From NCBI GenBank assembly GCA_045539475.1, contig JAZQFJ010000011.1, forward strand, positions 1 to 5,724: a stretch of 5,724 nt of DNA, in the 5' to 3' direction. Below the pieces are notes generated by a model that did no database searches, was not told where the DNA came from, and was given only the letters and a program-made list of their open reading frames with translations. The DNA is from SIG480 sp045539475 (GTDB lineage: Bacteria > Bacillota > Clostridia > Oscillospirales > JAAYXM01). Below are positions 1 through 5,724 of the stretch, in pieces. The translations under genes and the position numbers were made by a program. Position 1 is the stretch's first letter. Each line of letters starts with the position of its first letter.

Positions 1-1422
1 TTTTTGTTTTCTCCCGAAAAAGTATTTGGTTATCATCTCATCCTTTGTCTTTGCATCAATCGTTATGTATAGGACTATCTGCGTAAGCTCACCAACCGTT
101 TCAACCTCGACTCGTGAGGTTATCGTGTGCATATCCCAAAATACGGTCTTGAGCTTATCTTTTTTAGCTTCGTTAATCACAACAACATCCTGTGCAGTAT
201 TATCATCCGTTCCTGCGAGCTTAACCGCAAATACAGAGAGCACAAGCTTCCAATCTGCCTGTTCTCCCTCTATGACACATCTGTGATGTGGTGTATTATC
301 CTCTATCTCCGTAAGCTTTTCTGAAAGTTCCATATTGCATTCGGCTATTATCGACGATACCGGGATAGAGCTCGGGTCTGCCGCTTCATCGGATATAAAT
401 ATACCAAACGGACTTGCAATGACCGATGCTATTATGCAGATAATGATTATAACTACCAAGATAACAAGCGCCCACCATCCGAGTGCTGCAATAGCCGAAG
501 CAATCGCTTTTGCCGCCGCAACTAAAAGCTGTATTGTTTTTGTCACTATGACCTGCGTCGCTTTCGCCGTAGCTTTCGCGGCTTTTTCTGCCGCTTGTAC
601 CGCACGTTTCGCCGCCTCACGAGAAGCTTTCGCGGCGCGCTTCGCCGCTTCTTTATTCACTCTTTTAGCGGTTTCCTTCGCGGTCTTTGTAGCAGGGTTC
701 TTTTTATAAACCACCTTTGTCTTTTTTGCGGTATCTGAATATGCATTACCCGTTTTAACGCGACTCGTCTTTGCGTTCGGTGCATTTTTCCGCGTTTTCA
801 CAAGTCTGCTCTGTGATGATGCTTTTGCCCTTTGCCTTTGATTTGAGGATTGATTCACCCTGCGAGATTCGGCATACTTCTGCCGTGTCTTTATATCCGC
901 ACGTTTCTGTGTATCGGTTTTGGTCTTTATCTTCGATTGTCCCACTTTCGGAGGTTCAACCGAAGTTTTACCCGGTTCTTCTACTTGGCTATGTTCTTCT
1001 CTTTGTTTTATTTGAACCTTGTCCTTGACATATTCCCGGCGGGCATTATCTTTCATCATTTCTTCCGGTGGTTTGGGTTCCGGCAGAGTTGCTTGCTCGG
1101 GTACATCCGCCTTTTCAGTTTGCGCCTTAAGATACTCTTTCTTTTTCTTAATCTGATTTCGTTTGTGTTTTCGGATTCTGTTCTCAACAACGGCACGGCT
1201 GCCGCTTCGTATTTTATCAACCGTAGTTTCAGCCGCAGATTCAACGGTTTCGGCAGCTTCGGTATCGGCTTTCTTGTTCTCGCGCTGTTCTTCCTTTTCG
1301 CGCAATAGTTTCTTAAGCTTTGCATCCTTCGGGTACAATCGTTTGGTTTCTGATAGGCTTTTCTTTATCCCATCCTTTGTCTTAATCTTAACTCCGTCAG
1401 GCTTTTTCTTTATATCCGCCAT
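1..1422 (-). CDS. CD1108-family mobile element protein, putative membrane-anchored cell-wall hydrolase of the transfer apparatus (3' end outside the window)
   Basis: The frame is open from ATG at 1422 to base 1 (474 codons, no stop), so the C-terminus is missing. AGAGGTG at 1432-1438, nine bases upstream, supports the start (MADIKKKPDGVKIK). Residues 1 to about 254 are hydrophilic and very rich in Lys/Arg, with charged, possibly helical stretches (KLKKLLREKEEQRENKK). Residues 255-295 are an Ala/Lys/Arg low-complexity stretch (EAAKRAAKASREAAKRA). One membrane helix follows at about 313-336 (GWWALVILVVIIIICIIASV), then SPFGIFISDE and a mixed region of about 135 residues. This layout, and the place just after the VirB4 gene, match the CD1108 family of Tn1549/CTn4-type elements. 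Family members usually carry a C-terminal peptidoglycan hydrolase domain (NlpC/P60 or CHAP type), which would lie beyond base 1; that part is expected, not seen. The likely topology is a basic cytoplasmic N-terminus and an external C-terminus. Family assignment is fairly sure; enzymatic function is inferred. Confidence 0.82.
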   Translation of the reverse strand, partial: MADIKKKPDGVKIKTKDGIKKSLSETKRLYPKDAKLKKLLREKEEQRENKKADTEAAETVESAAETTVDKIRSGSRAVVENRIRKHKRNQIKKKKEYLKAQTEKADVPEQATLPEPKPPEEMMKDNARREYVKDKVQIKQREEHSQVEEPGKTSVEPPKVGQSKIKTKTDTQKRADIKTRQKYAESRRVNQSSNQRQRAKASSQSRLVKTRKNAPNAKTSRVKTGNAYSDTAKKTKVVYKKNPATKTAKETAKRVNKEAAKRAAKASREAAKRAVQAAEKAAKATAKATQVIVTKTIQLLVAAAKAIASAIAALGWWALVILVVIIIICIIASVIASPFGIFISDEAADPSSIPVSSIIAECNMELSEKLTEIEDNTPHHRCVIEGEQADWKLVLSVFAVKLAGTDDNTAQDVVVINEAKKDKLKTVFWDMHTITSRVEVETVGELTQIVLYITIDAKTKDEMITKYFFGRKQK

Positions 1423-1448
1423 TATATATCACACCTCTTTCTGTATGC

Positions 1449-1491
1449 AAAAATATCGGCGACAAGAATGAACAAAACATTCTCGCCGCCG
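1449..1491 (-). terminator. Stem-loop with U-run between the VirB4 and CD1108-type genes: intrinsic terminator or attenuator
   Basis: In minus-strand RNA the arms at 1491-1478 and 1470-1457 form a 14-bp stem (CGGCGGCGAGAAUG with CAUUCUUGUCGCCG, two G-U wobbles) around a 7-base loop (UUUUGUU). AUAUUUUUG follows, with the U5 run at 1453-1449. The two wobble positions would be A-C mismatches in plus-strand RNA, so the structure belongs to the minus transcript. It lies 8 bases after the ATPase stop and ends only about 10 bases before the ribosome binding site of the next gene. Partial termination that lowers downstream expression, or an RNA-processing or stability element, fits better than a full operon end. 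Confidence 0.7.
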
Positions 1492-1498
1492 TATATAT

Positions 1499-3808
1499 TT
1501 ATCCACCATTTGGTTTGGTCGACATGAGTCCGTAGAGCTCCGTATCGCGCGGAAAATCATTCACAAACGGAACTATTGAGCCTCCGACCTTTATAAGTCC
1601 TCTACCTGCCGCCGCGTTCGTTATATGACTGAGCTGTGTGTCGGAAATATTGAGAAGATCCGCAAGCTCGCGTCTGTCAGACGGTGACTGGTTGAGCATA
1701 AGAAGAAACTCGCTGTTTGAGAGCATTCCTCGCGCTGTTTCATTTCTTAAACAGTCCTCAATGTTCTGAGTTATTCCGGTAAGCAATCCACCGTATTTTC
1801 TAAAGCGTTTCCACGCCTTTAACAGGAACTCCGCACTGTATGGATTCTTAAAGAGCAAGTGAGCTTCGTCTATATACACTCGTGTGTACTTTCCGCGCCT
1901 ACGGTTTGCCATAACACGGTTCATTATGTTATCGAGCATAATGAGAAGTCCTATTGACTTTATCTGGTCACCAAGCTCAAGTGTGTCATAGCAGATGATG
2001 CGACGGTTAACATCGACATTGCTCTCGTGTGCAAATGCGTTAAGACTTCCCGTTGCAAACATCTCAAGAGAAAGCGCAAGGCTATGCGCTTCAGGTTCAC
2101 TTTGACGGAGCAGTTCGTTTCTGAAATCAACAAGTGTCGGCATCCGCGTTGTCTTTCCGGATATGTAGTCACTGAACACGTTTATCGTACATCTGTCGAT
2201 TATGGATTTCTCCATAGCACCTACACCTACGCCGAAATGGGTATCGCCGTTTTTGAGAAGCTGGTCGAAAAGTGATATGAGAAATTCCGACTTGATTGAT
2301 ATCGGGTTCTCTTCACCAAAGGTATCTTTGTCTATCTCCATCGCATTTATATGATGCAATGACGACGCAGAGAGCTTTACGACCTCACCGCCAAGCTTTA
2401 AGACAAGCGGACCGTATTCACGTTCCGGATCAATTATGATAATATCATCCGGTGAGAACAGAGCAACCATAGCCATTTCCATCTTCGATGCAAAGGATTT
2501 TCCTGAACCCGATACACCGAGGATAAAACCGTTTCCGTTGAGAAGAAGCTTTCGGTTACACATAAGAAGATTATGCGATATGGCGTTTATACCGTAGTAC
2601 AATCCGCCCTCGTCTATTATCTCCTGCGTTTTATATGGAATAAGCACTGCCGCACTCTCTGTTGTGAGTGTGCGCACTGCATCAATCTTTATTAGCCCAT
2701 ACGGCAGTACGGTATTAAGAGCATCCTCTTGTTGGAACTTAAGCGTTGCAAAGGTGCAGAAGAACTTTCTCCCGATTGACATAAGTGTTTCCGTATCGTT
2801 GTTAAGCTCATCGAGAGAATCAGCTATATGCACGAGTGTAACAACTGCATACATCATACGTTGGTCGCGTGTGGTTATATCGTCAAGAAGCTCCTTTATC
2901 TCTTTTCGCATCTGCTCCATATCGTATGGTACATTTGCAGAAAAGTTGTTGTTCATATTCTGCTTGTTCTGCCACTTCGTTATGTCCGTTTCAACTGCAA
3001 GCATCTTTTTCTGCACAAGCTTTATAGCTACATCCGTAGGCATCGGTTGAATATCTACAGAGAGCATCATATTGCGTGAGAAGTCCGTGAGGTTAGAGAA
3101 CATTTCGTCCTTTAAGAATGTTGGAAACTCTTTAAGGAAGATAACCCTTGCAAACTTATCTCCGATACATATATGGTCGCGGCGAAACTCTATACTGTCC
3201 GGGCATATACTGTCCTTAAAATGTATGCCGCGCGCCATAGCTTTCTTAAGGTCAAATTCAAAAGCACCCTCATCCTGCGGTCGGAAGAAATCACGGAACA
3301 CCTGCAACCGTTCCTTATACTCAAGCTCCGTTACCTTTGAGCCGAGCCTTGCAAAATCTGCCGTAAGGTCGTTTCCTACACGGGTGAAGAAAGACTTTGC
3401 TTCTTCAAGGTTCTTTTTTTCTGTTGACACCGTTATATATTTATCGTGAACGATACTGTTACTCTCCTCCATCTTTGAATGAAGAAGGTCAATGAGCTCG
3501 CGCTTATACTGTTCAAACCTCTCGTCCCCGTTTGATGCCACCATCTGCTTTATGACCTCATTGCCGAGAGTTCTGTTATATATGCTTATCTTCGTGAATG
3601 CATCACTCGGAAGTCCGTTCAGTATTGCAGAGTGCGTAAGAAACATTTGTTCCTTATCATCGTCAGATGCAACATCGTAGTTTACATCAGAAAACCGCCA
3701 TGATTTTGAATATACATTCCCGCACTTTATTATCCCGTCGCGATACAGCTTATCAATCGGAATCGAGCGTTGAGCGGACGGGCGTATTCTTCTTTTTCTT
3801 CTTTTCAT
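1499..3808 (-). CDS. VirB4-like conjugal transfer ATPase (CD1110 family)
   Basis: This is the hexameric-type ATPase that powers type IV secretion at the cytoplasmic face of the membrane. With the start at 3808 it has 769 residues, normal for the family. The N-terminal half (about 1-400) is the VirB4/TraE-type region without nucleotide motifs. The C-terminal half is the RecA-like motor: Walker A GVSGSGKS at 431-438 (Lys437), the following IIIIDPEREYGPL segment, Walker B VYIDEAH with Asp647-Glu648, and the downstream TGITQNIED motif with Gln681. No catalytic residue looks lost. The frame extends upstream to a GTG at 3868. ATG at 3808 is preferred because AGGAGGTGGTGG lies 7 bases before it and because the upstream extension reads through the prgI-like gene. 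It overlaps that gene by 56 bases in another frame, suggesting coupled translation of two partner proteins. The gene ends in TAA at 1499-1501, followed by a stem-loop. Confidence 0.95.
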   Translation of the reverse strand: MKRRKRRIRPSAQRSIPIDKLYRDGIIKCGNVYSKSWRFSDVNYDVASDDDKEQMFLTHSAILNGLPSDAFTKISIYNRTLGNEVIKQMVASNGDERFEQYKRELIDLLHSKMEESNSIVHDKYITVSTEKKNLEEAKSFFTRVGNDLTADFARLGSKVTELEYKERLQVFRDFFRPQDEGAFEFDLKKAMARGIHFKDSICPDSIEFRRDHICIGDKFARVIFLKEFPTFLKDEMFSNLTDFSRNMMLSVDIQPMPTDVAIKLVQKKMLAVETDITKWQNKQNMNNNFSANVPYDMEQMRKEIKELLDDITTRDQRMMYAVVTLVHIADSLDELNNDTETLMSIGRKFFCTFATLKFQQEDALNTVLPYGLIKIDAVRTLTTESAAVLIPYKTQEIIDEGGLYYGINAISHNLLMCNRKLLLNGNGFILGVSGSGKSFASKMEMAMVALFSPDDIIIIDPEREYGPLVLKLGGEVVKLSASSLHHINAMEIDKDTFGEENPISIKSEFLISLFDQLLKNGDTHFGVGVGAMEKSIIDRCTINVFSDYISGKTTRMPTLVDFRNELLRQSEPEAHSLALSLEMFATGSLNAFAHESNVDVNRRIICYDTLELGDQIKSIGLLIMLDNIMNRVMANRRRGKYTRVYIDEAHLLFKNPYSAEFLLKAWKRFRKYGGLLTGITQNIEDCLRNETARGMLSNSEFLLMLNQSPSDRRELADLLNISDTQLSHITNAAAGRGLIKVGGSIVPFVNDFPRDTELYGLMSTKPNGG

Positions 3809-4139
3809 CTTCCACCACCTCCTGATGTAATGTGTATATGATATTCTCCGAACGGTACGGGCGCACACCCGAATAGATTATCTCACTCTTTATCCACGCG
3901 ATGATGAACTTCTCAAAAGTCATTCCGTTATAGCTGAAGAACCCTGCGATTGCAAGCGGAGCCGAACACACGATACAGAGCCACGACACAACCTCCGAGC
4001 CGACAAACCTGCGCAGTCCGAAATATATCCCGACCGCAGCACCAAGCGCAAGTGCCGAGCAGAAGCATTGGCGTGTACTCAGTCCGAAGAACAGACTTTC
4101 GTGATAGTCCTTTATCTCTTTATTTATCCGTACTTCCAT
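3753..4139 (-). CDS. PrgI-family membrane protein of the conjugation apparatus (CD1111-type)
   Basis: A 128-residue protein with the usual PrgI layout: a short charged N-terminus (MEVRINKEIKDYHES), two membrane helices at about 23-41 and 50-69 joined by a short GLRRFVGSEV loop, the segment NGMTFEKFIIAWIKSEI just after helix 2, and a charged cytoplasmic tail. PrgI proteins are encoded next to VirB4-type ATPases in Gram-positive type IV systems and are comparable in position and topology to VirB3, which works with VirB4 at the membrane. The start is ATG at 4139, with AAGGAGGT at 4147-4154 seven bases upstream and abutting the TAG stop of the VirB6-like gene. The tail ends in a lysine run (DEKKKKKNTP) encoded by the same purine-rich bases that encode the basic N-terminus of the ATPase in another frame. 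Confidence 0.9.
   Translation of the reverse strand: MEVRINKEIKDYHESLFFGLSTRQCFCSALALGAAVGIYFGLRRFVGSEVVSWLCIVCSAPLAIAGFFSYNGMTFEKFIIAWIKSEIIYSGVRPYRSENIIYTLHQEVVEDEKKKKKNTPVRSTLDSD
3812..3823 (-). promoter_or_regulatory. Ribosome binding site that fixes the VirB4 start inside the PrgI gene
   Basis: The minus strand reads AGGAGGTGGTGG here, then AAG, then ATG at 3808. The AGGAGGTG core (3823-3816) is a near-perfect match to the anti-Shine-Dalgarno sequence with 7 bases of spacing. It lies inside the coding sequence of the upstream prgI-like gene. It argues for ATG at 3808 over the longer GTG start at 3868. Confidence 0.85.
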
Positions 4140-4154
4140 TTCATTAACCTCCTT

Positions 4155-4994
4155 CTATGTTCCGAGCATTTCTTTAATCAGTCTGTCCGAGCCTTTTATG
4201 AGTCCTACGAGAACAAGCATATTGAACGCGACCTCGCCGATATACTTCCATATCATAGTCACTGTCGTTATGCTTGTATCGAGTGTTGGTGTGCTTGCAC
4301 TTGAAAAAGCGGAGAAGATAATACACGCGAGAACAATAACCGCACCTTCAAGGCACACTCCTACATACGACTTGACAAAAGTCTTTCCTATCTGCGACAC
4401 ATCCTCGCCTGCAAACGATGCAAGAGGCACGGGCGCGATTGCAGTATACATATACAGCCTGAAAAAGCGACCGTACACGGACATTATCATAATGAACGAC
4501 ATGATAATGATAAAAAGGCTGCCGAGGATTGTTACGAGCCACAATGGTATACTTGCCCAAAGCCCTGCTTCTTCAACCGCTGTTTCTATTGCCGATGGCA
4601 GAGTTACTGCTGCAGAGCCTATACCACCGAGCGAGCCGGCGATCTGCTCAACAACACCGCCGCATATGGTATACAACGTTACCATCATATCCATTGCATA
4701 TGTTATGGCAAGCTTTGCCGCGACAAAGCGGATAAAGTGCCGCAGTGCATATTCCGGTCGTTGGAAATCTCGGAAGGATGCTGTGCTTTTGAATATACTC
4801 ATAGCAAAAAAGAGGACTAACAAGCCATACCCTATCGCTTGCAGTCCTCCGTTTATGCCCTCAACTATATTCCAAATCGCGCCGTCCTTGAAGTCTTGCG
4901 GCGAGGTCGTGACGAGCGACCATATTTCTGCCATCTTTGCGTTCCATGTATTAAACGCATTTTGAAGATTCGCCACTATCCAGTTATCACTCAA
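4155..4994 (-). CDS. VirB6/TrbL-like conjugal transfer membrane protein (CD1112 family)
   Basis: This 279-residue polytopic protein probably forms the inner-membrane part of the DNA transfer channel. Hydrophobic segments are visible at about 47-68, 88-112, 148-173 (WLVTILGSLFIIIMSFIMIM), 177-195, 208-230 and 251-267, giving five to six helices. The stretch RFFRLYMYTAIAPVPLASF at 176-194 is typical of this family in Gram-positive elements, as are the length and the position immediately before a PrgI gene. The start is TTG at 4994, supported by GGAGGTGA six bases upstream. The next in-frame Met (residue 21) has no such site. There is a 15-base gap to the prgI-like start, so the two genes are surely co-transcribed. 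It is the first transfer gene after the DUF3791 cassette, and a stem-loop separates it from that cassette. TrbL-type is an alternative name for the same superfamily. Confidence 0.9.
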   Translation of the reverse strand: MSDNWIVANLQNAFNTWNAKMAEIWSLVTTSPQDFKDGAIWNIVEGINGGLQAIGYGLLVLFFAMSIFKSTASFRDFQRPEYALRHFIRFVAAKLAITYAMDMMVTLYTICGGVVEQIAGSLGGIGSAAVTLPSAIETAVEEAGLWASIPLWLVTILGSLFIIIMSFIMIMSVYGRFFRLYMYTAIAPVPLASFAGEDVSQIGKTFVKSYVGVCLEGAVIVLACIIFSAFSSASTPTLDTSITTVTMIWKYIGEVAFNMLVLVGLIKGSDRLIKEMLGT

Positions 4995-5000
4995 TATCTC

Positions 5001-5008
5001 TCACCTCC
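5001..5008 (-). promoter_or_regulatory. Ribosome binding site supporting a TTG start for the VirB6-like gene
   Basis: The minus strand reads GGAGGTGA, then GAGATA, then TTG at 4994. The strong match at six bases of spacing makes the TTG credible. No in-frame ATG lies nearby, the first being codon 21. Confidence 0.8.
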
Positions 5009-5016
5009 GATAATTG

Positions 5017-5050
5017 CACAAAAGCCACCGCTTACATAAGCGATGGCTTT
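5017..5050 (-). terminator. Stem-loop between the DUF3791 gene and the VirB6-like gene: probable weak intrinsic terminator or attenuator
   Basis: Minus-strand RNA reads AAAGCCAUCGCUU, loop AUGU, AAGCGGUGGCUUU, then UGUGC. The arms (5050-5038 and 5033-5021) pair over 13 bp with one U-G wobble, which would be an A-C mismatch in plus-strand RNA, so the structure belongs to the minus transcript. The U-run is short (UUUUG) and partly in the stem, so termination is probably incomplete. It lies 19 bases after the DUF3791 stop and about 12 bases before the next ribosome binding site, leaving no room for a promoter in between. Confidence 0.58.
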
Positions 5051-5069
5051 GTGGTAGTAGTGTTTAATT

Positions 5070-5276
5070 TTAAGCAGGCTGCCGAGCAGCTATATACATA
5101 TCAATATCGTTTATAATGTAGTTTGTTCCGGTTGTATGCAGTGCTTCAAAGCAACTTACAATATATTCGGAAACACCGTACTTGCGAAAGATTTCTATCG
5201 CCTGCTTTCCGGTAAGGTTCTTTGCCGACTTATATTGTTCTATGCAAAAAACGAGAAAGTTACCTTCTTTGCTCAT
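5070..5276 (-). CDS. DUF3791 domain-containing protein
   Basis: A 68-residue soluble protein, full length for the DUF3791 family, whose members are small single-domain proteins of Firmicutes often found next to DUF3990 genes. Recognisable features are the N-terminus MSKEGNFLVFCIEQYKSAKN, the central LTGKQAIEIFRKYGVSEYI and the signature SCFEALHTTGTNYIINDID at about 41-59. It appears all or mostly helical; no signal peptide or membrane helix is seen. The start is ATG at 5276 with GGAGGAGG at 5286-5293, nine bases upstream and inside the end of the preceding gene, which stops four bases before this start; coupled translation is likely. The molecular function is unknown. Its constant company with DUF3990 suggests they act together, for example as effector and regulator or antitoxin, but that is inference. 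Confidence 0.85.
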   Translation of the reverse strand: MSKEGNFLVFCIEQYKSAKNLTGKQAIEIFRKYGVSEYIVSCFEALHTTGTNYIINDIDMYIAARQPA

Positions 5277-5280
5277 ACAA

Positions 5281-5520
5281 TCACGCCTCCTCCGGAAAAA
5301 TCAAAGTACCGTTTTTCTGTTCCTCATCAAACATATTAAACAACGTCAACGGACTTAAGTGCCACAGTTTTGTTTCCTCCTGCTCAAGCTTTTCATATAC
5401 TTTAGATGCGTAAAATTTATTGAAAGCCGCAATTTCATCAATGTTATAGTTTTCAGTAATCAACTTCACAACCTTAGGAACAATAAGAATAAGCATTGAC
5501 TCAAACTTTTTCTTATCCAT
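5281..5520 (-). CDS. Small conserved protein of unknown function in the DUF3990/DUF3791 cassette
   Basis: A 79-residue acidic soluble protein without signal peptide or membrane helix. Residues 1-25 (ESMLILIVPKVVKLITENY) and 27-50 (IDEIAAFNKFYASKVYEKLE) look like two amphipathic helices. The C-terminal part is a distinctive motif, KLWHLSPLTLFNMFDEEQKN followed by GTLIFPEEA. I recognise this pattern as that of small proteins encoded beside DUF3990/DUF3791 genes, but I know no assigned function. The start is ATG at 5520, overlapping the TGA of the DUF3990 gene by one base (TGATG), with GAGGAGGA at 5527-5534 six bases upstream. The stop is four bases before the DUF3791 start. The one-base overlap points to reinitiation and fixed stoichiometry with DUF3990. 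A partner or antitoxin-like role is possible from context only. Confidence 0.85.
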   Translation of the reverse strand: MDKKKFESMLILIVPKVVKLITENYNIDEIAAFNKFYASKVYEKLEQEETKLWHLSPLTLFNMFDEEQKNGTLIFPEEA

Positions 5521-5724
5521 CAGAATTCCTCCTCAGAAACCGTACCGACAAATTTAAGATATGATAATGCATTTTCCGATGTGAATACCATTTGGTCATA
5601 CAGTTCTTTAATCTTCAGTGCTTCAAGAGTCTGCTCTTTTGTGAGCACTCCCGACTGATAGAGTGTAAAGGTCGTATATACATCATCATTTGCAACGGGA
5701 CCGTAAATTATGTCATAACTCTTT
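5520..5724 (-). CDS. DUF3990 domain-containing protein, C-terminal end (5' part outside the window); possible ADP-ribosyltransferase-fold protein
   Basis: The frame is open from the right edge (first full codon at 5723) to TGA at 5520-5522, giving 67 visible residues. It opens KSYDIIYGPVANDDVYTT, continues through LYQSGVLTKEQTLEALKIKE and LYDQMVFTSENALSYLKFVG, and ends TVSEEEF. The YDIIYGPVANDD block and the LYDQMVF-ALSYLKF end are characteristic of the DUF3990 C-terminus. From memory, DUF3990 belongs to the ADP-ribosyltransferase-like fold group; its N-terminal substrate-binding motifs would be upstream of this window, so neither activity nor intactness can be judged. It is the first gene seen of a three-gene cassette, and its stop overlaps the next start. 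Product family is fairly sure; biochemical role is not. Confidence 0.8.
   Translation of the reverse strand, partial: KSYDIIYGPVANDDVYTTFTLYQSGVLTKEQTLEALKIKELYDQMVFTSENALSYLKFVGTVSEEEF

Noticed and set aside
335..709. Plus-strand open frame encoding an Ala/Phe-rich, apparently hydrophobic 124-residue protein
   Set aside because: It is the antisense reading of the Ala/Lys-rich stretch and membrane helix of the CD1108-type gene. The low complexity alone keeps the frame open.
3780..3810. Possible programmed -1 frameshift (G AAA AAG) in the prgI tail fusing it to VirB4
   Set aside because: The ATPase is in the +1 frame relative to prgI, so a -1 slip would not enter it. VirB4 also has its own strong ribosome binding site and ATG.
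3809..3868. Longer VirB4 start at GTG 3868
   Set aside because: The extra 20 residues come from reading through the prgI-like gene in another frame, and ATG at 3808 has a near-perfect ribosome binding site.
4198..4965. Plus-strand open frame of 255 codons
   Set aside because: It lies wholly antisense to the VirB6-like gene, has no convincing ribosome binding site and resembles no family. It is a shadow of the real membrane protein.
5078..5090. Short palindrome GCTGC-CGA-GCAGC near the end of the DUF3791 gene
   Set aside because: It has only a 5-bp stem, lies inside the coding sequence and has no U-run, so it is probably chance.
5051..5110. Possible promoter (TTGATA and TTAAAAT-like boxes) before the VirB6-like gene
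   Set aside because: The spacing between the boxes is about 25 bases rather than near 17, and the hairpin at 5017-5050 would lie downstream of it. Not supportable by eye.

Overview
The window looks like part of the transfer module of an integrative and conjugative element from a Gram-positive anaerobe, most likely a gut Clostridia-type Firmicute. Every gene I can support lies on the minus strand, so transcription runs from high to low coordinates. Strong AGGAGG-type ribosome binding sites sit at short spacing before nearly every gene. The protein families are those of the Tn1549 / Clostridioides difficile CTn4 group of elements (the CD1108 to CD1112 type families). Host and element family are inferred from gene content and order, because no phylogenetic marker is present.

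Layout in transcription order. At the right edge (5724 to 5070) is a tightly packed three-gene cassette. It holds the C-terminal end of a DUF3990 protein (cut by the window edge), a 79-residue protein of unknown function, and a DUF3791 protein. The first two genes overlap by one base (TGATG) and the last two are four bases apart. A stem-loop with a short U-run (about 5017 to 5050) follows. The transfer genes come next: a VirB6/TrbL-like polytopic membrane protein with a TTG start (4994 to 4155), a PrgI-family two-helix membrane protein (4139 to 3753), and a VirB4-like ATPase (3808 to 1499) that overlaps prgI by 56 bases. A second, stronger stem-loop with a U5 run (1449 to 1491) lies in the 76-base gap after the ATPase. 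Last comes a long CD1108-type protein (1422 to beyond base 1), of which 474 residues are visible: a very basic N-terminal region, an Ala/Lys-rich stretch, one membrane helix and the start of the external part. The cell-wall hydrolase domain expected at its C-terminus would lie outside the window.

The four transfer genes fit together as the core of a Gram-positive type IV secretion machine. VirB4 is the ATPase motor, VirB6 the inner-membrane channel scaffold, PrgI a small membrane partner of VirB4, and the CD1108-type protein the membrane-anchored component thought to open the peptidoglycan. The DUF3990/79-aa/DUF3791 cassette is not part of the conserved machine and looks like accessory cargo carried beside it. 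DUF3990 is, as I recall, related to the ADP-ribosyltransferase fold, so a toxin-like or defence role is possible but unproven.

There is no gene-free stretch longer than about 80 bases. I found no tRNA, rRNA, CRISPR array, insertion sequence, attachment site or convincing promoter. The most interesting structural observation is that both intergenic gaps of this block hold a hairpin that pairs fully only in minus-strand RNA (through G-U wobbles). Each is placed directly before the ribosome binding site of a transfer gene, with no room for a new promoter between.
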